The notes below the pieces were generated by a model that saw nothing but the letters and a program-made list of their open reading frames with translations, did no database searches and had not been told where the DNA came from. From the NCBI GenBank assembly GCA_013399895.1, contig VXBA01005705.1, positions 806,001 through 870,000 on the forward strand: a DNA stretch of 64,000 nucleotides, read 5' to 3'. Of this stretch, positions 1 through 13,000 are shown one piece after another. Made by a program: the position numbers and the translations under genes. The DNA is from Serilophus lunatus (taxonomy: Eukaryota; Chordata; Aves; Passeriformes; Eurylaimidae). The number at the start of each line of letters is the position of its first letter. The stretch's first letter is position 1.

Positions 1-947
1 TATATCTAACCAAATGTATTCGGTAATAATAAAATTTTCTAATAATTTTGGACTGGATGCTCAATGGGCAAAGAGGACATTGTCCCTCCCCAATTCTACA
101 GCTGTGTTAATCCACACTACCTTCAAGTCGACATTGTCTTTTTTAAAAAAACATTTATAGTGACTTGCATGTGAAAGTGCTCTAAAAGTTAAAATACAAA
201 TAATCATTTAATTAGCAGAGATTTTTCTCAAAATAGACCACAGATGCACCTTTTCTTGAAAAGGTTGCTTCTAAAACCATGTAGTCAGTATGATTGATTT
301 ATTTCAAACTCACTGAGAAAATTGCAAAGTTACAGTGAGATGAAAACCAGATTTGCATGATAATATTGCAGAGCTGAAAAAAGGAGGACTGTTCTCTCAT
401 TGTGGTAATGCAGATAATAATGCATTTTGCTCAAAATAAAAAGCTTCTTTGGATTTCCAGTATGCAGTGATAGCAGGGGTGAAGAGAGAAACTCTTGAGT
501 GGAGCTGTTCACTATAGGGTGGGTCCTCAGTGCTGCTATGGCACCAAGGCTGCAGCCTTCAGTGATTTCTCTCAGTTAACAAATTCCATCTGAAGGAAAG
601 AGGCATAACAAAAGCATAATAGAGTTGTAACTAAATTATTGCAACACTGCCCTAGGGCAGAAAAAGCTCAGCAAAAGGCCTTTAAGAAGAGGTGAAAACT
701 GGTAGTAAGTACTGTTCATTTTTTGGCCAGGAGCACACCTATTTTGTTCCTTGTGCTAGGGCCTCAGGCAACATTTCTAACTGGTAAACAGATATGGAGC
801 CTTCATGCAATTTGTTTCTAGTGAGCTGTTGTTAGAGGAAATATATTTCTCAGCTGTTCATCAGCTTAGAAAAGGTAGTGAAAACCAGAGGTAATTATAG
901 ACATTAAAGACAACTTTCTTTTCTTGGGCTGGTGTGTTGCTTTCCAG

Positions 948-1069
948 GTGAGGTGAAATTCGAGATTACTGCTGAGGCCAAACTGAATACCAGAGTTACT
1001 GAAAACAGCACTTCTCCAGAAGAGGAAACAATTTACAGGGACACCTTGATTCAAACCCTGCTTGTTGAG
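948..1069 (+). CDS. A2M-like gene 1, exon equivalent to OVST exon 21 (end of MG7)
   Basis: Reads G-EVKFEITAEAKLNTRV...LIQTLLVE and aligns with GNVVFSVTAET...LLVE in OVST. It enters in phase 1 and leaves in phase 0. It is three bases longer than its OVST counterpart. Confidence 0.9.
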
Positions 1070-4000
1070 GTATGATAGGAATCTGCATGTGTTTTCTGCC
1101 TCATGGAAAAAACAGTTCCTATAGCTGTGGGTTAAAGTGGTCAGCTAATGCGAGGAGACAAGGCAGCTAATGCAGATGGAGCTGTGTGCAGCAGACTTCT
1201 TCATACGAAAATGAGAGTGAAAATCAGAGTGATCAGTAGCATCCACTCTTCTCCTTCCACCATCTCCTTCTTGGGACAACAAGCACACATGCCCTGACAA
1301 CCCAGGGATGTCAGTAGAGAAGTCAGAAGAGGGAAGATTCCATACCTTACTTATAAGTACCTTTAGCCTGTAACTCACAAACTAGGGAGAGGGGTGGAGG
1401 ATAGATATAAAAGGGACAGGATTATCTTGAGCATCCTAAATCAACAGCTGCATAAGAGTAGTTGGACAGAGTTCCTCTCAGAGTCTGGAAATCTCTGGTT
1501 TATAACTGCTTTTTAAGAAGGAAGGTGACCTGGACAGGATGTTGGATAAGAGAGGGAGCCATGGACCAAGAGATATCATAGCAAAGATAGGGCAGGACTG
1601 GGTACAAGGGGTATACTGTCTGGATCGCCACATGAAGTCTGACATTGTTAAATTGTCATGATTTTATGGTGATCTTCTACACTTTCCTTCCTCTTCCTGA
1701 CCACTTCCTTGCAATCAAACAGCCTGAAGGTATTAAAAAGGAGTTGACTCAGAGCTCCCTCGTCTGTGCAAAAGGTAAGGCAAGTTCGTTCATTCATTCA
1801 TTCATTCATTCATTCATTCATTCATTCATTCATTCCAGGGTGTCAGTAGAACTGCTTTGCTGCATTGTAGATCTTGTCTTACAAAAACAGAGACTCTTCC
1901 ACAGGAGGAAAGAGATTCTCAGGGCTATGATACTAGGCTAAAATTCAGGATTTTCAGATACATTTGGCTCATTGGGCAAGTGTCTGTGGCATTTTCTTTA
2001 CCCAGTATTCAGATTCTAAGAGACACTGTTATGCTTAGTGTATGTTCACAAAGTGAAGACTTCTGGAAAAAAAACCCGTAGTTTTAACAATTCTTGTTGT
2101 TACATTTTCTCCTCAGGCATAAAGATTTCTGAACCAGTTTCTCTCAGCTTGCCAAAAAATCTAGTGCAAGGATCAGCCAGAGCTTATTTTTCTGTCGTTG
2201 GTAAGTTTAGTACTTAGAATAAATCCAAAAGTAAATGGCATTTCTCTTGTGCTGCACCAAGTGCTATCTTGTATACACATGCAAACATAATGTAAAGTTG
2301 AGTAAGTAATTCATCTTGATTTTAGAGGTAATTTTTGCACTTTGCAAAATGGCAGTGAAGGGAATAAATTCTTCACAATTCTCACATATCAAGAGAAGAA
2401 AAATTAGTCAAATTCTTTCAACTTATATTGCATTTCAGATTATATTGCATCAGCATATCCTGCTCTGTATAGTAAAACAGCTAATTCAGCTGAAAAGTAT
2501 CATAAGGCATAATTCTTTGAAAAGATTTATCTTGATTTCTTGGAAAGAAGACTTCAGAACTTTGTTGACTGCATAATTTCAAATCTATCATTTTGCCTAA
2601 TGAAAAACATTTGTAAGTCAGTAAGTTCCCATAAAATAAAAGTATCAGGTCCCAATCAACTCTACTAATCTGAAAGTGATTATTAAGACTCAGGAGCTCT
2701 CTCCAGTGAACTATTTTGGGGGTTCCAAACTCAGATTGTTTTCTAAACATGATTGGTTTGCATGCCTGGGTCTGTGAGATGTGCTGGTACTGTGCAATGC
2801 AATCTCTGTAGCCCATCATCGTTGTACCCCACAGAGCATTCTCATATGTACCCACCAAAATAGGGAGGAGGTTATAAAAAGTGAGGAAATCTAACCCTTC
2901 CAAGGATTCATAGCTGTTTCTCAGAAGACATGCCAGCCAGTATTCATATTCTTCTTCATTTTCTTCTCTCAAATTCTTAGTTTCTCCCAGGTCTCTAGCA
3001 TTCATATAAGAAATAAAAAACAGGGCATTTCAATGTTTCTCTTCCATGCTGTGTCTTTGGTTACTTTGATTACTGGTCATTGCCCTTGGATCCATAATAA
3101 AATAATATAAAGCAATGTATAATGCTGTGTAATAAAAACATACTTGAACTGAGCTGACTTCTTATATCTTTTGTTCTTCAGGAGACATTTTGGGAACAGC
3201 CCTGAGGAACTTAGATAACCTCCTTCACATGCCTTATGGCTGTGGAGAACAGAACATGGCCTTGTTCACGCCCAACATCTATGCCCTGGATTACTTGAAT
3301 AAAACTGGGCAGCTGACTGAAGAGATTAAGCTCAGGGGCACTGGATATTTATCCACAGGTGAGAAGTTTTCAGATTCTTCCATCTTCTTCCCCAAAGATG
3401 TGGTCACAGAACCAAGCCTGACAGAGTTCAAGAAGTCTAAGGGTTGGACTTGTTAATCCTTGTGGGTCCATTGCAACGCAGCATATTCTGTCATTCTGTA
3501 ATATAATATTGTTATTGTGTGCATTGAACTCTTAAACCCTACATGGTGAGCACTGATCTCTGAATTCTGGCACCATGTATATTGCATAGGAGCAGGCAAC
3601 AGGAGCACTCCAAAGCAGCATGCCATTCTTCCAGTAGCTAGAATTCACAGGGGTTGGCATTATTCACTAAACATACATTACCTGATATAGAATCCAAAGG
3701 TCTTACTTCGGTGGAACAAACAGCAGAGCTACTGTTTTTCTGTGATTAGAAAAAGTGTCTTCTTTATTATGTTTTCAGGTTACCAAAAACAGTTGTCATA
3801 TAAACACCGGGATGGATCCTACAGCTCCTTTGGGAGACGAGATAGGGAAGGGAGTGTATGGTAAGTCATGACACTTTCTATTTCCTTAGCACAGGGTTTT
3901 TAGGCTTTGAAAAATTATCAAAGTATTCAACGATTCCTATTTTTAATAGTCTAAATGGATATAGTTCAATTAATTTATATCCACTAATAAAAGATGAATA

Positions 4001-7000
4001 AACTACAAAGAGTGCAACAAAAGGATGGTACGATGATTGGAAGCTGAAGTACATAATATTCAAGGGGAAATTAAAGAATCTGGATTTGTTCAGCCTGGAG
4101 AAGAAGAAGATAATAGGAAACCTAGGTAAAGCTTTCTGCTACCTAGATGGAGACTGTTAACAGACTGTAACTGTCTAACACACAGTTAGGAGTGTCTAGC
4201 ACACTCTTGTCAGGAGTGCACAGAATAAGGACAAGAGTTTATCCTTACTCAAATGGCAACAGAGACAACTCCAACTGGGGAGAAGGAAAAAAAATCTTGC
4301 CCAGGAAAGCCTGAAGCACTGACACAAATGCCCAGAGAGGACGTGGATATCTCTATTCTAGATACTTTCATATAATTGGACAAAAGACTGAGCAATCTGA
4401 CAGAGCTTTGAACTTGGCCATAGTTGAAACAGGAGGTTGAACTGGAGACTTCCAAAAGTCTCTTCCAAACTAGTTTGTTTCATAAGTCTATTAACTAAGG
4501 TTAGAAATTACTAACATTAATCATTAATCAGCTGTGTGTATACTTCACTCCTTCTCTGAAAAAATTATTTCAGCATTTTCAGGAGAAATATCAAGTCCAT
4601 TTTTAATATCAGGATTTTATCTATGTTACTTATTTTAAACTTGTAAAAGAAGCAAGCGTTTTCTCTCAAACATTATAAATTTCATTTTATGTCATTTTCT
4701 GTGCACATCCTATGCACTGGTGAATCTTCTTGGTCCTGATCACACCATATCTGCTTTCTGTTTCTGGAACACCTGCAGGCTCACTGCCTTTGTATACAAG
4801 TCATTTGCACAAGCCAAACGCTACATCTACATTGATGACAATGTCCAGTCTCAGACTTTGATCTGGCTGGCAAGCAAGCAGAAGTCAGATGGCTGCTTTG
4901 AAAATGCTGGGTCACATTTCAACAATGCTTTGAAGGTAACTGAGACATGTATAGTCCAAACTTCCAGTCCTGCCCTCAGGATTGGTTTGGATAATTTCTG
5001 ACAGACACAAGCTTATCACCACATCTTTACTCTTCCTAGTATTGTTCTCTTATGTCTCTCATATAGAAGCAAGGCATGGTTCTTATGTCTGCAATTGATG
5101 ATGAGGTAAATACAATTAGAGCTTTCTGAGTTGTAAGTCTCAGGCTTCCTTTTCCATTACTGCCTTATGTGCTCAGCCACAGGCTTCATGTGCTGTATTC
5201 CATATGTGCAAAAGCCAAGAAAATGCATTAAATAATTTTGGCCTTATCCTAAGTGAACTTAATCTTTTGCGTTCCTCTGCACATAGGGAGACAGAAAATC
5301 CTTCTGACCTCAAATCCAACTGATATATGAACTATGAATTAGTTTATACCTTGTTTCTTTCCTGAACATTTGTACTAATTCTTTCCTTGTTTTTCCTCAG
5401 GGTGGTGAAGAAGTTGAATATTCACTCACAGCCTACGTGGTGGCAGCGCTGCTGGAGGCTGGACACTCTGCTACAGTAGGTATTTGGTGCTCTGTCAGTC
5501 CAGTCAGCCATTTGCCAAACAATGCACAAGTCACAGGCCTCACATCTGTATTCTTGAACAATGTGGAACTCGAATACTGATTGTAGGACAGTAGCAGATT
5601 GTAAACAGTAGTTTCCAGAACCCTGCAGCAGCCACAAGTATTCAGTGAGTGTTACAAATCAGTTATGTATCCAGTGTCTGTGGATTCATTTGAAAAACCT
5701 CTATGGAATCCAGTTGTTTCAAGCAATGGTAGTTTAAGTAGGTGCAAAATCCAGACTGAATTTGCCAATTCTATCCAGCATTCACTTTGGAATTTTCTCT
5801 GAATTTACCCAGTTCAAAGTCCAAGATATCCAAACCTTCAGTCCTACCAAATCACTCTGTGCATTTAGCTCCAAGCTGCGTTTCCATTTCTCTAGGGAAG
5901 GAAATATTCCAACATGAGTTGCTGGTTGGAATACTAGGTACAGGGGAATGAGGGCCAAGTTCTGTTTTCTGTAATATACTTCCTGCATATCTTTGTGACT
6001 CTGTTTTTATTCTGACTTTGTTCTTCATAGAGCAGGGAAAAGAGAATTGTTACAAATCTGACAAATATGTTCTAGACATGCTGATTTTTTTGTACATTCC
6101 TCAGACACTGTGGTATGGGTTATCGTTTAAGTACTTGAGATCAGGAAAAAAACATTGTGCATAGTTCTTCAGCAACATGAATTTAGTTTCTAATATTATT
6201 CAATATTTAGAAGCTCTAAAACTTGTGCCATATGTTTAAGTGAAGCTGAGTATATCAAGACATGGTTAATGTGCTGGTGATGTCTGAGATAAAGTAGAGC
6301 TCACAAAGATAGTCTATAAGTCTAAAAGGTGTGAAGAGTTACCCACATAGCTATAGCTATCAAAGGAGTAACATCCATTTGTGAAAACATGCTTAATCAT
6401 GAAGTCTCAATACACTTTACATAGTTCTGTAAAAATTATCCACATTTTATAGCTAAAGCAACCAAAGGAGAAAAGGATTCAACTGCATAAAGTCATCTCA
6501 CTAGACAGGAAAAGAAACAGTCCTCCGTTTGTCTGGTCATTCTGCCTCTAAATAAATGCAGAAAGAAGGCAGCACAATTGGAAGGGCATTTTTTTACAGG
6601 ATACTCACTGTAGGCCCTTAAACATGCCACAGAACATGTATATTCCTAGCATGAAGGATCAGTGATTGCGGTTTAAGCAGTGATGGAAGTATTTAAAGAG
6701 AAGCTGAAACGCAAATCCGAGTACCTGACAACGCTATTGTGTTTTGCATTTCTAGCAACCCATCATTCGGAGCGGCATGAGTTGTTTGGAGACTGCATTT
6801 AACAACGGGGTCCACAACCTATATAACCATGCCCTCTTTGCTTATGCTTATGGCTTAGCTGGCAATGAGGAAAGACGCCAGTTCTTCCTTGAGAAGCTGG
6901 ACAAGACAGCTGTCAGAAATAGTAAGTGCACTATTGCCAGGATATAAGAAATGGATGGCCTGTTGTGTGATGTAAGATATTCTGATGTAGTTTTCTCATG

Positions 7001-10000
7001 CACGATGCTCTCTTCCCATTTCATGCCTGCTATGCTACTGCATTTACCTCTATGAGTTTTTTCTGTCTGTCTGTTTTGGCTTCACAAAAGATTGAGCTGT
7101 GGCCTAATTTTCTTGGAATTATGAGATAATTTAGGTGTAGAGTCCCCTGTAAGCCTCAGTCCAAGGCACTGGAAGATTGAACCTAATTTACTGATTAGCT
7201 TCCTCTTCTGTGCGCTGAACAAGCACAGTTTCCTTGATTATATCATGCTCCTGTCTGCCACTGCCTTAGCACTCTTCTGCTGCTCTGCCTTCACTTCAGT
7301 CCGTCTCTGACTTATACAACCTCCTTTTATTAATGTCCTTTCTGACCCTTCCTGTTTTCTTTTCCATCCTGGAAGTAAAACTTACCCAGTTCAGGACACC
7401 AATAGCCGAGTAAAGGGCGAAAGAGAATTCTTTATCTATTTCCTGCAATGACACTGCAATAAATTAACCAGCAAGTAGTTTATCCATGCTTTTTACAGTC
7501 CCTTTTTCTCTTTTCAGGTGGTTCAGTTCATTGGCAGAGAGAAAATAAGCCACCAGTGGAACATTTCTCTGACTTCTATTCCCATGCCCCCTCTGCTGAG
7601 GTTGAAATAACCAGCTATGTGCTACTTGCTTTGCTCAACAGAACCAAACTCACTCCAGAAGACTTGTCTTATATTTCCCGCATTGTGTACTGGCTTATCA
7701 AACAACAGAACCCATATGGCGGTTTTTCATCCAGCCAGGTAAAAACTGGGAGTGGTAAAAAGAAAGCTTCTGGGGGCAGTCCATTCTGCAAGCTGAATTT
7801 TAGCAGTATAACAAATTTTCCTGGTTGCACGTCAATTTGAATAATCCTTTGTACTTAGTGCTTGCATAGGTATTTTTTCAGGGCACATGCTTTTCATAGA
7901 CAGCTGCATACATAATTTAGTCTTAGTTTTAGGCAATGAGAATTTACCTGAGTTCCAAGTTAGAAGGAGAGAGCAGTTGCTGTTGACACCGCATTATCCT
8001 GGGTCTTCTGGGGTAATTAAAATCTGTTGCCCTAGAATCACAGAATGGGTGAGGTTGAAAGCAACCACAGTGGGTCATCTGGTCCAACATCACTGCTCAG
8101 GCAGGGTTATCCTAGGGCACATGATTGCATCCAGATAGTTCTTGAATATCTCCAGTAAGGGAAACTTCATAATGCCTCTGGGCAATCTTTTCTGGTTCAT
8201 GGTCACCCTCATAGTAAAGCTCTTCCTCGTGTTCAAGTGGAACTTCCTGTGTATCAGTTTCTGCCTGTTGCCTCTTGTTCTGCTGATTGGCACCACTAAG
8301 AAGAGTCTAATTCCATCTTCTTTACGCCCTCCCTTTAGATACTTGCAGACATTGATAAGGTCCCCTCTTTTTGAGGCCAAATAGGCCCAGCTCCCTCTGC
8401 CTTTCCTTATAAGAGATGCTTTCGTGCCTTCATCATCTTTCTCACCCTCCTCTGGACTTGCTCCAGCAACTCCATGTCTCTCTTTACTGAGAAGCCCAGA
8501 ACTGGACACAGTTCACAGTTGCACTGAGGTGCAACTTCCAGATGCACCTCACCAAGGCTGAGTAGAGGACCAGGATCATCTTCCTTGACCTGCTGGTAAT
8601 GCTCTTCCTAATGCACCCCAGGTGGCTTTATTGGTTACCAGGGCACGCTGCTGACTCAGGGACAGCCCTCTTTCCACCAGGACAAGTTCTACAAGAACTT
8701 GTATCTTGACTCCTTAGCTCTTTGAAAAGTCTTTCTCCTATTTGAGTACTGAAAAAGTGTCAAGGGAAATAGGAGCTGAGCTAATCTCCTGTACAATGTT
8801 ACACTTGGGTATCTAACTAGGGATCGTTTTTCTTTCCAGGACACTGTTGTTGCTCTCCAAGCTTTAGCCCAGTATGGATACCACACCTTCTCAAAAGAAA
8901 GTCTTAACACAGTCAAAATCCACTTTGCCAAGTCCCCCAGTAAGATTTTCCAAGTGAATGATGAGAATCGCTTCTTACTGCAGCAGGCTTCTTTACCCAG
9001 TATTCCAGGGAATTACAGCGTGGAAGTGAATGGCACAGGCTGTGTTTATCTGCAGGTAAGCAAGGTGGAAACTCAGCACAGCCACTCTGAGAACTAAAGA
9101 GAGTGTTGGCCATGCTTTATTCCTCTACGTATTTCATGTCAAAGAATAAAACTGTTTAAGTCTGTAACCATCTCCACTTTCCATCTCTTTTAGACCATCC
9201 TGAGATACAACATTCATTTGCCAAAAAAAGTTGCAGGATTTTCTCTCTCCATAAGGACAGCAAATGCATCATGCACAAGCAACTATCCACCAAAATTTGA
9301 CCTTGTCCTCTTTGCCAGGTAACTTTCTTTCATTGACCTACAGTCCTGCATTCACAGTTTTGTAAAGCATGCAAGAAAGAATTTAAATACAGGCAGCTAA
9401 CTGCTGCTGTGCAGCTGTAGGAAGAAAAACACGATTATTGGGAGCTGAAAATGTAAACCACCGGTCTCCATTCTATTTGCAGACCAGACTAACAGAACTT
9501 TTCTCATTTTAGTTACACAGGAAATCGTGAAGTCTCCAATATGGCTATTATTGACGTGAAGATGCTCTCAGGTTTTGTTCCTGTAGAATCTTCCCTGAAA
9601 AAGGTAAAAAATGGGATCAGTGTGAATGATAAACTCTGAAAACATAGGAAGTTGATAAAAACAGTCTCTGATTAGAAAATTGGAGCCCCATGGGAATAGT
9701 GCAAAGCCCTTGGGCATAGCCTTCTGTCACATACTCTGTGTCTCTAGACTTGTAGCTGTTCATTTGTCAGAGACAAATCTGTTAGGAGTTGTCACATCCA
9801 GTAGACCAAGAGAGATGAGACTGCTATGGTTTCCTATCCCCAGGTCCAACCAACAGCAAGGTTCATGTGTATTCCCAATAGGCAGACATGCACAATATAC
9901 AAATACACCCATTTATACACATATGCTTGTATATATAGTGGCAACACAGATCAGTAGACAGGGAAGACAGCACTTCCACAGACACAGGTAGAACAAATGG

Positions 10001-13000
10001 CCTTATCCTGTTCCCTTTCCTGTCTGATCAGACTAAAAGCTTTTTCCTTTTGTGGAAAAAACCCAACTATATAAACAAACAAGCAAACAAACATATGCAC
10101 ATAGATACATGCAAATACAAACACACGATATGGCTCCTTCTGATGGCTGTCCTAGCGCGCTCAGTTTGCCCAGCAGCTGCCTCTGGATCCTTGTTCCATG
10201 CAATTGCTGGCACCTGGGCATATGCATCTTCTAGACGTCAGCCCCACTTCAGTGCCTGGAACTGAGGTCTCCATCAATACATGTGTGCATGGTAGGTACC
10301 TCTATAAGCAGTCTCAGACATGCAGCAGAGAGGCTGGAGTTCCCAGGTCTCCCAGTGACCTCACACAGACATATACACACAGAGACATATGCAATTAGTC
10401 TCTACTAACTAGTCCAGCCCAATAGCCTGAGCAGTGTCCACCTCCAAGACCATATGGTCTATCCAGAAATAGTCTCAGACATCTTGGTCCCTCTGGTAGC
10501 TAACTCAGATCTTCTGGCATCTTCAATATTTGAGCAAGATTTAAGCTGGCTTCAGTAGCTGGCTGCCAAGCCCCTTAACTAACTCACGAGCCAGTTTGGT
10601 TTGGTATTCACTAGGAACCACACGCTGACATACACACTCACACACAACAAACCTGAAATCTGGTGTCTCAGGATGCTGGCATCCCAGGCATAGGGTTTTC
10701 TGTGGTCCCCTCTTCAGTGACTGGCACTCCCTACACACAGTCCACACAGAATAGAGAGCCTTTCACCCAGGAAAATAGTCAGGAACAGAGATTAATAAGA
10801 AGGCATGACAGAATGTGGTGGCCAGGTGCAGGGCAAATAAGTGTGCTGACCACCAACATGTTTATGTGCAACTGGCCTCTTTTTTCTCATTTTCTACTCC
10901 TTTTTCTTCCAATTGGATTTTATTCCTCTCTTTGTTTCTTCTGGCTCTTCCCCTAAACATGCTGTAATTACTCTTTATTGAGTCTCAGCATACCATACTC
11001 AGCCATGTGTCCTGTAGGCAGAGTTCCCCTTAAGTCTGCAAGGTGATCCAGGGATATTCTGCTATTGACTAACCTGGTGGGTCTCAGTGCCTGACAGTGG
11101 GGCTGGTCAGTGCCCGGTGGCAGCCCTGAGGGGAACCAGGTAAGAGTGCTCTGGTGGCCCTGCTCAGGTTACTGGGGTTTCCTTGTGCTCCTTAGCATTT
11201 GTGTGTATAAATGTGTAATCACACACCCTAACAGAATCTATTCAAGAAATGCTTCTGTCATAGTTAAATTGCTTAAATGGGCATTTTTTTGTATTACCCC
11301 TTTGGCATGGGTTATTCTTCCTCCCGTTTGAAAACAAACAAACAAAAAAGTGGATATTGATCATCCCCCTTCACTATCCAGAAATGGTTATGAAGATGAC
11401 AATGCTAGGGACAGCACTGATAAACACCTTGTTTCTGTTCCTAATGCAATTTAGATTCATCATAGATGTGTAAGCTTCAAGCCATGAGCTGTAATTTTCA
11501 AGTACATAGAAAGAAGCGTGAAATTCTTTGTAGAGTCTGCTCTTAGCTTTTGCACATATAATCATTCAGAATTCAGACCTGAATTTCTTTTTTGACTAGA
11601 ACAGTATGAAAATGATACATTTTCTTTGGGAGATTTTTCCATTGAGATGTTATTCTTTTAGGCATCCTACTCTTCTTCATATGTACTTGGAGGAAAAATA
11701 GATGGTTTTTTGAAGTTTGTAATACTTTCAGTATGAATATTCTCATAGTAAAATTATCTTGTTTGTATTATTTTCAAAAATGTTTTAAACTTTTGTTATT
11801 TAAATTATGCAATGGAATAGCAAGAGAGCTGCAGAAAGTAATTGTAAATTTTCGTTGAAATGAGAGCATTCTTAAGATAATTATAAAAGGTACAAGCATC
11901 AAAGCTAACAGGTAAAACTTTGCAGGTTATGAGGACACTCAACTTGTATTTCTTTATTTGGCGGCTAGATGGCGGGGTGGCATAAAAGGAGCATGGCAGC
12001 CATTTCAAATGCATTTAGTTATGGAATCTGTATGTCCTTGGCAAGTCTCCCGTATAAACACTGCTATCTTTTGCCTTATTTAAAGCTTCAGGACCAGAAT
12101 TCTGTTGTGGATCGTGTAGACATCAAGAACAATCACATACTCTTCTATCTTCAGAAGGTAAGCTTGGGAGGTTTCCTTTTGGTTTAGTTAAATCAGAAGT
12201 TTAAAACAAGCTCCCAGATAAAAGAAAAATCTCATTAATAGCATATTACCAATACACATGCCTTAAAGATTTAAAGGTATTTCACTCAATCCAACATCAA
12301 ATATATACATAATTGTAGTCTATAGTGAAGAAATATGCATTTATTACTTTTTTAAAGCATGTTCTGTGATTTACTAGCATTTCACAAATGTGGCTAAGTT
12401 GAACTTCATATTGCAAAAGTTCTCATTCCCTAATACATAAGCCTCTAAGTGATGCTCCTAATTAGTACATCTAAGAGTGTTTCATAGGGAGTTAGTATCA
12501 TCTCCCTCACTTTTAGGGAGCTTTCAGTATGAAAAGAATCACAGGAAGGCTTAGGTTGAAAGGGACCTTAAAGATCATTTAGTTCCAACCCTTCCCAGCC
12601 AAAAGCAGAGATGCCACCCACTAGATCAGGTTGCTTATGGCCTCATCCAACCTGGCCTTGAACACTTCCATAGAAGGAGCATCAACCACTTCTCTGGGCA
12701 ACCTGTTTCACTGTCTCTCCACGAACTTCTTCCTAACATCTAAATCTACCCTCTCTCAGTTTAAAAGCATTCCCCTTGTTCCATAACTACTTGCCTATGT
12801 AAAAAGTCATTCTGCCCCTTTTTTCTAGGCTCTCTTTAAGTACTGAAAGGCTACAATGAGGTCTTCCTGGAGCCTTCTCATATCAATGATTAACAACCCC
12901 AACTCTATCAGCTTGTCTTTGTTAAGAGAGTTGGTTTAGCCCTCTGACTTTGTGGTCCTCCTCTGTACCAGCCTTAAATGATCCATGTCTGTTCTGTACT

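Noticed and set aside
1645..1941. ORF with SFIHSFIHSFIHS repeats
   Set aside because: It is the translation of the CATT microsatellite and adjoining intron, not a protein.
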